64,000 bases of DNA from JANYGA01 sp031420415 (GTDB lineage Bacteria > Vulcanimicrobiota > Vulcanimicrobiia > Vulcanimicrobiales > Vulcanimicrobiaceae). The notes below the pieces were generated by a model. That model was not told the origin of the DNA and made no database searches. It worked only from the letters and a program-made list of their open reading frames with translations. This document shows, piece by piece, positions 36,906 through 44,706 of this stretch. The translations under genes were made by a program, and so were the position numbers. The stretch spans positions 144,028 through 208,027 of the forward strand of contig JANOMT010000012.1 in NCBI GenBank assembly GCA_031420415.1. Direction: 5' to 3'. Position 1 is the first letter of the stretch; every line of letters begins with the position of its first letter.

Positions 36906-37064
36906 ATGACGCTCTTAATCGTGATCCTGCTCTTCGTACTGCTCTTCGGCGGGGGGGGCCATTATTACAATGGCGGACGCTATCGCACCGGCGGATTCAG
37001 CGTTGCGGGCCTCTTGGTCCTCGTGCTCGTCGTCTTACTCGTCACCGGTGGTCTACATGTCTAA
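36906..37064 (+). CDS. DUF3309-like small membrane protein
   Basis: A 52-residue protein, MTLLIVILLFVLLFGGGG at the start, a central Gly/Tyr/Arg loop (HYYNGGRYRTGG), and a second hydrophobic helix ending VTGGLHV. This two-helix hairpin pattern resembles the small DUF3309 family found in many proteobacteria, whose role is unknown. It lies between a lipoprotein gene and the potassium-channel gene on the same strand. Confidence 0.6.
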   Translation: MTLLIVILLFVLLFGGGGHYYNGGRYRTGGFSVAGLLVLVLVVLLVTGGLHV

Positions 37065-37102
37065 GGACGAACGCTAAGCGGCACGCGGGACGTTTGCGTT
37101 GA

Positions 37103-38110
37103 ATGTCTCCGCGCATGTCCGAACGGTCGATCGTGCCGGCGCGTCTCGCGTCCGCCGTCGCGCTTCTGGCGTGCGTCGTCCTTGCGAGCACGATCGCCTA
37201 CGCGCGTATCGAAGGCTGGTCGTGGTTCGATTCGTTCTATATGACCGTCGCGACGATCACGACCGTCGGCGGCGAACCGCATCCGCTTTCGATCTCAGGT
37301 CGCAAGCTCACCCTCGCCGTCATCATTCTCGGCGTCGCCGCCACGAGCTACACGTTCCTCGCTTTCGCAAGCTATCTGCTCGAAGGGCAACTCGGAATCG
37401 AGGTCGGCCGACGACGCCTGCGAAATCGCGTTCGCAGCGTGAAGGATCACTACATACTCTGCGGCTTCGGCCGCGTCGGCCGCGAGATCGCGCGCGAGTT
37501 CGTCGCCGAACGTGTGCCCTTCGTCGTGATCGACGTCAATCAAAGCTCGCTCGACGATGCGATTCGTAATGGGTTTCTGGTCGTCTCCGGAAACGCGACG
37601 ACGCCTGCCGTCTTACGCGAGGCGGGCATCGAGCTCGCGCGTGGATTGATCACCGCAACCGATAAAGACGAAGACAACGTCTACGTGACGCTTTCGGCAC
37701 GCGTGCTGCGTCCCGATCTCTTCATCGTCGCGCGCGCCAATCGCGATGACTCGCTCGAAAATCTCAAGTTCGCTGGCGCGAATCGCATCATCTCGCCCTA
37801 TTATATCGGCGGGAAACGGATGGCGAGTCTCGCGATGCGTCCCACGGCCGTCGACTTCATCGATACGATCCTCGAAGCGGGAAATACCGATCTCTTACTT
37901 GAGGACCTTACCATTCCGGCGGGATCGCGTTGGCCCGGACAACCGCTCGCGACGCTCGTTGGCGATGCGAACGAGGCGATCGTCCTCGCCCTCAAACGCA
38001 AGAATATGATGACGTTCCGGCCGCCCGCAGAGACCGTGCTCCAGGTCGGCGACGAAATCGTCGTTGCAGGTCCCCGGCCGGCGATTCGGGCGCTCGAAGC
38101 GCGACTCTAG
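37103..38110 (+). CDS. Two-helix potassium channel with RCK domain
   Basis: A 335-residue protein: one outer helix (about residues 17-35), a pore region with filter TTVGGEPHPLS, an inner helix (about 70-92), then an RCK/TrkA-N Rossmann domain (ILCGFGRVGREIA) and an RCK-C domain ending GDEIVVAGP. The layout is that of MthK-type ligand-gated potassium channels. The filter lacks one residue relative to TVGYGE/TVGFGE, so pore selectivity may be changed. ATG 37103 and ATG 37115 are both possible starts. A Fic-type gene follows 6 bases after the stop. Confidence 0.88.
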   Translation: MSPRMSERSIVPARLASAVALLACVVLASTIAYARIEGWSWFDSFYMTVATITTVGGEPHPLSISGRKLTLAVIILGVAATSYTFLAFASYLLEGQLGIEVGRRRLRNRVRSVKDHYILCGFGRVGREIAREFVAERVPFVVIDVNQSSLDDAIRNGFLVVSGNATTPAVLREAGIELARGLITATDKDEDNVYVTLSARVLRPDLFIVARANRDDSLENLKFAGANRIISPYYIGGKRMASLAMRPTAVDFIDTILEAGNTDLLLEDLTIPAGSRWPGQPLATLVGDANEAIVLALKRKNMMTFRPPAETVLQVGDEIVVAGPRPAIRALEARL

Positions 38111-38116
38111 CCGATC

Positions 38117-39058
38117 GTGAGCGGGGCGCTTGCGTTCGCGGCGATCGCGGAAGCCGTCGAAGCCGAACGCCTCCGCGTGTTAGCGATCCCGCACGCACGT
38201 CTCGCGCGCGAGATAGCGGTGCTCGTGCTCGAAGAGATCCGGGCTTCGTCGCGTCTGGCGGGTGCGACGATCGAACGCGCGGAGTTGCGCGCGCTCTTAG
38301 AACGCGGGATCGCCCTCGGCGACCGACAGCTCGCAACGTACGTCACCGCGGCCGACTACGCGAATGCGACGCGCTTCATCGAAGCCTCGGCCGTCGGGCC
38401 GCGGCAGGCCTACCTACGACTCGGAGAGATCGTGGAATTACACGCACGCGCCACGCGCAGCAGCCCCGAAGCGCGGCCAGGCGCGTGGCGGACGGTCACG
38501 TTCGGCCCCTTTCCCAGCGGGACGGTGCCGCCGCCGCCGTGGCTCGTGCCGCGCGATATCGCCGCATATGTCGACCGCCTCACTGCGGGCCCGCCCGATC
38601 GCGCGAGCACGCTGCTCTGGATCGCGACGGCGCACGAACGCTTCGAACGCATCCATCCCTTTACCGCAGGCAACGGTCGGACCGGTCGTTTAGTCATGAA
38701 CCTTCTCCTACGGCGTTGCGGCTATCCACCCTTCGCGGTACGCGATCGCGATGAGGCCGCATACGCGCGAGCGCTGCAACGCGCCGACATGCGCGACCCG
38801 TGGCCGCTCGCGACGCTCGTCGCGCGCAGCGTGCTCGCATCGCTCGCGCGCCTCGCTGCATGTGCTGAGAACGACGACCTCACCGATCTCGGCAGTCTCG
38901 CGAGCGGCGCCGAACGCGACGCACTCTATAAGGCGGCGCAGCGCGGGCGACTGCGCACCGTGCGACGCGGCGCATCGGTGCTCACGACCCAAGCGTGGAT
39001 CGACGAGTACCGCGCGTCGCGCTTCGCCCGCGACACGCCTCCCAATGAAAAGCCCTAG
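38117..39058 (+). CDS. Fic/DOC-family protein with altered active site
   Basis: A 313-residue protein with the Fic core. The motif reads HPFTAGNGRTGR at about residue 182; the usual form is HPFx(D/E)GN(G/K)R, whose acid binds Mg2+, and here Ala stands in its place. Near residue 43 the segment SSRLAGAT matches the N-terminal inhibitory helix (S/T)xxxE(G/N) with Ala in place of the inhibitory Glu. Fic enzymes transfer AMP or other groups to hydroxyl side chains. The C-terminal 60 residues look like a small helix-turn-helix. The GTG start is 6 bases after the channel gene; the stop is shared with the convergent gene as CTAG. Confidence 0.88.
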   Translation: MSGALAFAAIAEAVEAERLRVLAIPHARLAREIAVLVLEEIRASSRLAGATIERAELRALLERGIALGDRQLATYVTAADYANATRFIEASAVGPRQAYLRLGEIVELHARATRSSPEARPGAWRTVTFGPFPSGTVPPPPWLVPRDIAAYVDRLTAGPPDRASTLLWIATAHERFERIHPFTAGNGRTGRLVMNLLLRRCGYPPFAVRDRDEAAYARALQRADMRDPWPLATLVARSVLASLARLAACAENDDLTDLGSLASGAERDALYKAAQRGRLRTVRRGASVLTTQAWIDEYRASRFARDTPPNEKP

Positions 39059-40116
39059 CGGCGCAGTTCCGCCCCGAGCGGCGCGAAGCCCGACGAAGTC
39101 GCGGCAATCTGCGGCGCGGCATACGTCGTGCCGAGACGAATCTTACGCGTACGGCGATCGGCGAATCGTACCGTCACTTCGACTTTCTCACCGATTGCAT
39201 ATTCATCGGGATTGGCATCGCTATCGCGAATGGCGCCGATAATTCCAGGTGCGATCTCGACGCGCAGGCCCGCATCTTTGCCGATCTCTTTCGAAACGAC
39301 GGTGCCTTCGACGACGGCCCCCGGGCGAACGACGTCGGCATGATCGCGCCACGGATCGGGCAAGGCGTTCTTGCGCGAGAGGGCGATTTTTCGTCCGCCC
39401 TCGTCGATGCGCAACACGCTCGCTTGAAACCGGTCGCCGACCTTGAGGAGATCTTCGACTTTTTCGATCCGCTCGAAGGCGAGTTCGCTCATCGGCACGA
39501 GGCCCTCGACACCACCAATATCGACGAAGGCACCGAAGGGCACGAGTCGCACGACCGTCGCCTCGTGAATCTGGCCGAGCGCGAGCGATCGCAGGAGGTC
39601 GGCACGCTTGTTGCGGCGCGCGCCGTCGACGGCTTTACGGTTTGAAACGACGACGCGATGGCGTTTTTGATCGACGTCGACGATCGTCACTTGGAGGCTG
39701 GTTTTTACGAGCGACTCGAGCGTCGCGCCCGGTTCGAGTCGCACTTGCGATGCGGGTAAAAATCCCCGGACGCCGCCGATCTCGACGAGCAAACCGCCGT
39801 TGGTGAGTGAGGTGATCGTTGCGGTGAAGGCCTCGAGGGTTTGATTGGCCGCGGCAACTTTCTCCCAATGCGCGAGCGCGCGAACCCGGCGCGCTTCGAC
39901 GGCGGGATCGATGCCGAGAACGCGTGGCTTCGCCGACGTTGCGACGGGGCTGGCGTCGCTCGCCACGGCCGCGTCACGAGCCACCTCCGGCTGCGCGGAT
40001 GTTCGAGCCGCGGGCGCGATGGTCTCCGGGGGGACCACCGCTTCCGCAGCAACGGATGGCGCGATCGGCTGGAGTGGCTCGACGGCGGGGGCAACTTCGG
40101 CGTGTGATTCTTCCAT
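39055..40116 (-). CDS. S1 RNA-binding domain protein (three S1 domains)
   Basis: A 353-residue protein. An Ala/Pro/Glu-rich tail (residues 1-75) is followed by S1 domains at about 95-160 (GGLLVEIGGVRGFLPASQV), 178-245 (FGAFVDIGGVEGLVPMSEL) and 260-335 (more divergent). This is the architecture of short bacterial S1-like proteins that bind mRNA and assist translation initiation. The last domain has weaker hallmarks. It converges on the Fic gene with a shared CTAG. Confidence 0.85.
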   Translation of the reverse strand: MEESHAEVAPAVEPLQPIAPSVAAEAVVPPETIAPAARTSAQPEVARDAAVASDASPVATSAKPRVLGIDPAVEARRVRALAHWEKVAAANQTLEAFTATITSLTNGGLLVEIGGVRGFLPASQVRLEPGATLESLVKTSLQVTIVDVDQKRHRVVVSNRKAVDGARRNKRADLLRSLALGQIHEATVVRLVPFGAFVDIGGVEGLVPMSELAFERIEKVEDLLKVGDRFQASVLRIDEGGRKIALSRKNALPDPWRDHADVVRPGAVVEGTVVSKEIGKDAGLRVEIAPGIIGAIRDSDANPDEYAIGEKVEVTVRFADRRTRKIRLGTTYAAPQIAATSSGFAPLGAELRR

Positions 40117-40206
40117 GATACCTTCGCGTGGCTACGCCGCCGCGCAAAGTCCACCTATCGCGCGGTGTGCCAGAGTGCTGGCCCAGGGCCGCCGTACCAT
40201 GACGTC

Positions 40207-40764
40207 ATGAAGATGATGGACGAACGGCTCGCGTTTATCCGGCAGGCGCCGGAACTCGTGGAGCGCGCCGTGCGCGCAGGCGTGCGCGAGACGGTTGCCG
40301 CCAAATGTCTTCACGATCGTACGCTCGCAGTCCGCGATATCGCCAACATCGCCCTCGGCGAACTCGACCGCATCATCGCATGCGAACCGATGCGCCTCGA
40401 TGCGGTCGGTCGCCACGAACTTACCGATGCGACCGTCCGCGCCGCGACGCGTTTCGCGACGTCGCCACTCGCGCGTCGCCTGCAACGCATTCCCGCCGCC
40501 CGCTTCATCGTGGCTCCGCACGATGCCGATATCGCACTCGTCGATCGACACGGGAACGCGCACGTCGTACGCATCGAAGCGTTCGATGGCGACGTGGAGC
40601 GCGTCGCCTGGATGCGCGCGCACGTGACGTGCAACGTCGCGTTGCGAGCGCCGAGTTTGCACTTCTTCTCCCTTCGCGATGGAACGCTCCACAGTTTTGG
40701 CGCACCGCCGATCGCGCAAACGCTCAGAGCGCCGTCGGTCGTGATGCCCCGCCATGCCGCATGA
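40207..40764 (+). CDS. Hypothetical protein
   Basis: A protein of about 185 residues (start MKMMDERLAFIRQAPELVERA, with a second ATG at 40213). The N-terminal half is helical; residues 110-160 form strands (ARFIVAPHDADIALVD, AHVVRIEAFDG) and FFSLRDGTLHSF. No signal peptide, membrane helix or known motif is visible. Codon use matches the neighbours, so it is probably real. Confidence 0.55.
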   Translation: MKMMDERLAFIRQAPELVERAVRAGVRETVAAKCLHDRTLAVRDIANIALGELDRIIACEPMRLDAVGRHELTDATVRAATRFATSPLARRLQRIPAARFIVAPHDADIALVDRHGNAHVVRIEAFDGDVERVAWMRAHVTCNVALRAPSLHFFSLRDGTLHSFGAPPIAQTLRAPSVVMPRHAA

Positions 40765-40849
40765 CGATGCGCGGCGCGCCATCGTGCGCGAACCCGCGCG
40801 CGTTCGGCAACTCTGGTCGTGCGTCCGGACCGGACGCATGGGATCACGC

Positions 40850-41677
40850 TCAACGAATGTTGAGCAGCGAGTCTCCACCCGCGGGTTTGGCACCTGCGAT
40901 TTCGAGCATCGCCGCAATCGAAACTTCGAGCGGAAACGTCGTCCGCGCGAGGAGCATATCGGTATCGAGGCGCCCGTTTCGTACGGTAGGTCCGAACGGC
41001 GTCCAAAATGCGCCGTCGGCCGTAACGGTCAGTTCGGCGGGCAGATCGTGTGCGGTTGCGACCACGCCCATCTCGTTCGTAGCTGCGCGCCCACGGTGGA
41101 CGATCGGCCGCACGACGTGATCGTCGTCGGTGATGCCGAACGAGCGGTGGAGAGCGCAGAGCGCGGCGTCCTCTTCAGCGGTGCGATCGCCACCCGTCGT
41201 CGCGATGCGGACGTGGATACCCATCTCGACGAGTTTGGGAATCGCCGTCACGACTTTCTCGAAATTATCTTGCGCGCGCATCTCGTCGTTCTCTTCCGGC
41301 GATGCGCTATCGAGCGAGATTTGAAGCGCGATGCGTTTGCCCGCGAGGCGGCGCACGTCTTCGAGTACGCGTCCCGAAAACAAGGTCGCATTCGAAAGCA
41401 CGAGCACGGGCAGATACGATTCGAGTTCGAGTAAGATCTCAACGATATCGGGGCGCATGAACGGCTCGCCGCCGGTGACACCGAACGACGTGAAGCCTTC
41501 GGCTACGGCTCCTGCAGCGATCTTGCTGATGAGGTTGCGGTCGAGCGTACGACGTGCTGCGTCGGGAGCGGACTCGGTGAGGCAATACGTACACGCGAGA
41601 TTACAATTGTAATTGCTGTAGAGCCAGAGGCGGCCACCAACGAGTCCGTCCACGACGGCGGTTGCGAATGCGGTCAT
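40850..41677 (-). CDS. Radical SAM protein
   Basis: A 275-residue radical SAM enzyme. The cluster-binding motif CNLACTYC (CxxxCxxC) is near residue 28, GGEPFMRPD follows as the SAM-binding GGE motif, and SLDSASPEEND gives the beta-4 region. A short C-terminal part contains no clear SPASM cysteine cluster. The start is ATG 41677, overlapping the TGA of the AhpD-like gene (ATGA). The pairing suggests both act on the same peptide or cofactor pathway; the substrate is unknown. Confidence 0.88.
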   Translation of the reverse strand: MTAFATAVVDGLVGGRLWLYSNYNCNLACTYCLTESAPDAARRTLDRNLISKIAAGAVAEGFTSFGVTGGEPFMRPDIVEILLELESYLPVLVLSNATLFSGRVLEDVRRLAGKRIALQISLDSASPEENDEMRAQDNFEKVVTAIPKLVEMGIHVRIATTGGDRTAEEDAALCALHRSFGITDDDHVVRPIVHRGRAATNEMGVVATAHDLPAELTVTADGAFWTPFGPTVRNGRLDTDMLLARTTFPLEVSIAAMLEIAGAKPAGGDSLLNIR

Positions 41678-42219
41678 GCGGGTACCAAACCTTCGTTGCG
41701 GAGAAATGCGTTCGTCGCAGCGCTCGTCGGGAGGCCGAGAGAGGTCGCGTATTTGTTGAGCATGATGGTAAGCGAGCCTACCGTCACGAGTTCGACGATC
41801 TGATACTCTTCGAAATACGGTCGCAGATACGCGACGGCTTCCGCCGGTCGGTCGCACAGGGCATCCGTAAATTCGACGACCGCGCGTTCGCGCGCATCGA
41901 ATGAGTCGGGAATGGGCCCCTCGAGCCGCAGCGCTACGGTCTCTTCAGAACCCAAACCCGCCTCACGCGCGACGACCGTGTGCGCGTCGACGCAATACCG
42001 ACAGCCATTCTTGGCCGAGGCGCGCAAGACCACGATCTCCTTGAGCCGTTCGGAGATCGACGAATCCCCAAGCACCGCCCCGAGAAAAGGCAACGCCGCG
42101 GTGAGGAACTCCGGTACCTGCGCGAGCGATGCGACGATCGGGCTCACGTCGCCCGATCCGAAATAGGGTTTGGCGGTTAGCGGCGCCGTCTCGGCGGTCA
42201 TCAGGGTAACGTTCGGCAT
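41674..42219 (-). CDS. AhpD-like carboxymuconolactone decarboxylase family protein
   Basis: A 181-residue CMD-family protein. The redox motif CRYCVDAHTVVAREAG (CxxC then His) is at about residues 73-88 and is preceded by LKEIVVLRASAKNG. AhpD-type members act as thiol peroxidases or adaptors. It is the upstream gene of a coupled pair with the radical SAM protein and lies 36 bases from the divergent DoxX gene, so both may share regulation. No Shine-Dalgarno site is evident. Confidence 0.85.
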   Translation of the reverse strand: MPNVTLMTAETAPLTAKPYFGSGDVSPIVASLAQVPEFLTAALPFLGAVLGDSSISERLKEIVVLRASAKNGCRYCVDAHTVVAREAGLGSEETVALRLEGPIPDSFDARERAVVEFTDALCDRPAEAVAYLRPYFEEYQIVELVTVGSLTIMLNKYATSLGLPTSAATNAFLRNEGLVPA

Positions 42220-42255
42220 TATTTTAGCACCGTATCGATTTGACGAGGAGTATGC

Positions 42256-42729
42256 ATGGGCGACGATCTTTCTTCGCGGCGATGGCTCGCCGCGTTACGC
42301 ATCATGATGGGCGCGATCTTTTTGACGACGTGGTTCGCAAACGTGCAGAAGGGCTTCTACACGTCAGCCGGGCTCGAGCAATTTTTCACGCACGTCTACC
42401 CGCAGGCGCATAACCCAATCGTGCCCTACGCGGCATTCATCCAACACGTGCTCCTTCCATCGCGCGCGCTCTTCGCACCGTTCCAGTTCGCCGCCGAGCT
42501 CGGCCTCGGCATCGCACTCATCCTCGGCATCTTCACGCCGATCGCCGGAATCGGCGGGGCTTTCCTACTTGCGAACATCTTCCTTGCGACGTACGGGGCC
42601 GAGTGGCCGTGGACGTATTTGAGTCTCATCGGTGTCTGCATCGCGGTCGCAGCAACGCGGTCGGGACGCACGTTCGGCGTCGACGCGCTGCTCGTCGGGC
42701 GCATCCCGCGCGGCCTACCGATCGTGTGA
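42256..42729 (+). CDS. DoxX-family membrane protein
   Basis: A 157-residue, four-helix membrane protein of the DoxX/DoxD superfamily. It starts LAALRIMMGAIFLTTWFANVQKG, the characteristic first helix, and has helices near 75-95, 100-120 and 125-145. Members take part in quinone- or thiol-linked redox in the membrane. GAGGAG lies 6-7 bases before the ATG. Its 3' end overlaps the convergent DUF2064 gene by 15 bases. Confidence 0.85.
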   Translation: MGDDLSSRRWLAALRIMMGAIFLTTWFANVQKGFYTSAGLEQFFTHVYPQAHNPIVPYAAFIQHVLLPSRALFAPFQFAAELGLGIALILGIFTPIAGIGGAFLLANIFLATYGAEWPWTYLSLIGVCIAVAATRSGRTFGVDALLVGRIPRGLPIV

Positions 42730-43353
42730 TCGCAACGCGGCGAGCGTTGCGGGCAGATGCAGATCGCCGCGCGCGAGGTCGCCGCGAAGACGATCGAGAT
42801 CCGGAAGCTCGTCGATGTCGTACGTCACGGGCAGCAACGCGTGCCGCAGGCCGAGCGCGCGGACGCGCTCGAGAGTTTGCGCGAGCACCGCGGGCGTACT
42901 CATCGCAACGCCCGCAAAGATATCGTGCGGTTCGCGCATCGCAACGCACCAATAGCCCCCGTCTTCGCAGGGCCCGAGGACGACGTCGGCTTCGTCGAGA
43001 GCGGCGAAGCCGCGTGCGATCCACGCGGGATCGACGTGCGGCGAATCGGTCGACATCACGAGCGTCTTTCGCGCACGCGCGTGCTGTTCGACGAAAATGC
43101 CATGGAGGCGGTCGTTGAGCGTCGCGCCGCGTTGCGGAAAGAGGCGCGTACCGTAATCTTCGAAGGCGGCATCTTCGGGCGTGAATGCGATCGCAAACGC
43201 GTGGAGACCGACGTCGAAGCGCGCGACGATATCGGCAAGAAACGCGCGGTAAAGATCGTAGGCACAACGATCGCCGATGCCGCGCGCGAGCCGCGTCTTC
43301 ACTTTACCGAGTTCGGGGTGTTTCGCGACCACGACGAGTTCGCAATCGATCAT
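42715..43353 (-). CDS. DUF2064 glycosyltransferase-like protein (TIGR04282)
   Basis: A 212-residue nucleotidyl/glycosyltransferase-fold protein. It starts at ATG 43353 with VVVAKHPELGKVKTRLARG, the signature of the TIGR04282/DUF2064 group, and later has STDSPHVDPAWI and LGPCEDGGYWCVA. The group is known as rSAM/selenodomain-associated transferase 1. The start overlaps the stop of the GT2 gene (ATGA), so the two form an operon, which is a common arrangement for this family. The frame is open much further but only from 43353 on does it look like the family. Confidence 0.88.
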   Translation of the reverse strand: MIDCELVVVAKHPELGKVKTRLARGIGDRCAYDLYRAFLADIVARFDVGLHAFAIAFTPEDAAFEDYGTRLFPQRGATLNDRLHGIFVEQHARARKTLVMSTDSPHVDPAWIARGFAALDEADVVLGPCEDGGYWCVAMREPHDIFAGVAMSTPAVLAQTLERVRALGLRHALLPVTYDIDELPDLDRLRGDLARGDLHLPATLAALRSHDR

Positions 43354-44045
43354 CGGTCGGGCATCCAGCGAGCGTAGAGAAACGTGCGCGTCAGCAAGAA
43401 GTACGTGGCTCCGATCGTGCCTTTGACCGTGCCGCTGATCTTCGATTGACCGATGCGTTGCCGATACGAAACGGAGATCTCGGCGACGCGAGCGTCGGAG
43501 CGCGCGGCTTTGGCCAGCATTTCGACGGGCCATCCGTAGGTCATCTCGCGCATTGCAAGGCGCCGGTAGAGCTGCGCACGCACCGCCCGAAACGGCCCGA
43601 GATCCGTGAGTGCGAGCCCGTAGCGCTTGTTCACCATCGCCGAGACGAGACGGTTGCCGAACCGCGCGTGCCATGGCATCGCGCCGGGCACGAGCCCGCC
43701 GCGCAAGCGCGAACCGACGACGAGATCCGCTTCACCGCGCACGATCGGCGCGACGAGGTCGGTCATCTCGCGTGGGTCGTCGGAGAAATCGGCATCGAGG
43801 AAGACGACGACATCAGCGCCGCGGTCCAGGGCGTAGGCCGCACCGACGAAACACGCGCGACCGTAGCCGGGGGGACTCGCTTGCAACACCGTCGCGCCCG
43901 CGGCACGCGCGCATGCGGCCGTCGCATCGGTCGAGCCGTTGTCGACGACGACGATCTCGAAGGCGAGGTGCGCGGGGATCGCCGCGATCACGGGCTCGAT
44001 CGATGCTTCTTCATTGAGCGCCGGGATCACGACGACGATCTTCAC
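43350..44045 (-). CDS. Family 2 glycosyltransferase (dolichol-phosphate-mannose synthase-like)
   Basis: A 231-residue GT2 enzyme starting VKIVVVIPALNEEAS at GTG 44045, with AAGGA four bases upstream. VVDNGSTDAT, VFLDADFSDDP (DAD) and GSRLRGG are the nucleotide-sugar and metal-binding regions; the C-terminus has QRIGQSKISGTVKGT, typical of dolichol/undecaprenyl-phosphate sugar transferases. It is coupled to the DUF2064 protein and follows 7 bases after the secreted Ig-like protein gene, so the whole block 46376-42715 may be one transcript. Confidence 0.88.
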   Translation of the reverse strand: MKIVVVIPALNEEASIEPVIAAIPAHLAFEIVVVDNGSTDATAACARAAGATVLQASPPGYGRACFVGAAYALDRGADVVVFLDADFSDDPREMTDLVAPIVRGEADLVVGSRLRGGLVPGAMPWHARFGNRLVSAMVNKRYGLALTDLGPFRAVRAQLYRRLAMREMTYGWPVEMLAKAARSDARVAEISVSYRQRIGQSKISGTVKGTIGATYFLLTRTFLYARWMPDR

Positions 44046-44052
44046 ACGGTCC

Positions 44053-44706
44053 TTACTTGACGACGATCTTCTGCTTCGGCCAGCGCACGGTCGTATAGCA
44101 CGCCTCGGATGCACCGAAGATGTAGGCGGTGTACGTGCCCGGCTTCGCACCGCTCGGGATTGCGAGATGGGCGACGTACGTGCCGTCGGGATTCTTGCCG
44201 TGATGCGTTCTTCCCACGCCGAATCGCGCGGGATGCGAAAACTCGGGGACGTAGGCGAAGAGTTCGTCGGAGACGCCGACATGATCGTGCGCCTTCCAGG
44301 CAGCCGAAACGTCGATCGTCGCGCCGGGCTTTGCCGACGTCGCTTTCCAGACGACGTGATCCACGGTCGGGGCGAACGACGTGTTCGCGAGATGGACGAG
44401 GTTGCGTGAATGGTCGTTCGATCCGGCAGCGATCTTCGGGAAGCCGCCGTGATCGTAGATGTACCCGCCTTCGGCGAACGAGAAGACGTCGTGGTTGCCC
44501 GTGGGCACGCCCGCGATCGTGTAGTGTCCTGTTGCATCGGCACGCGCGGCGACGTTCGCGCCTTCGTAATCGGCGACGACGACCGCGAAAGGCACGGGCT
44601 TCCCGCCCGACGTGATCTGCCCCGTGACGGTTCCGGTCTCGCTGGAGCGCGCGGTTGCGGTGAGAGCGGCGACGAGAATCGCGCAGGTTCCGACGAGTCG
44701 ATTCAT
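44053..44706 (-). CDS. Secreted carboxypeptidase-regulatory/Ig-like protein
   Basis: A 217-residue protein with a signal peptide (about residues 1-22). Residues 25-95 form a CarboxypepD_reg-like domain (GTVTGQITSGGKPVPFAVV, ADATGHYTIAGVPTGNHDV); residues 120-217 form a second Ig-like domain ending VRWPKQKIVVK. AAGGA lies just before the ATG. The start overlaps the stop of the membrane glycosyltransferase-cytochrome gene (ATGA). It is probably periplasmic; the partner is unknown. Confidence 0.75.
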   Translation of the reverse strand: MNRLVGTCAILVAALTATARSSETGTVTGQITSGGKPVPFAVVVADYEGANVAARADATGHYTIAGVPTGNHDVFSFAEGGYIYDHGGFPKIAAGSNDHSRNLVHLANTSFAPTVDHVVWKATSAKPGATIDVSAAWKAHDHVGVSDELFAYVPEFSHPARFGVGRTHHGKNPDGTYVAHLAIPSGAKPGTYTAYIFGASEACYTTVRWPKQKIVVK

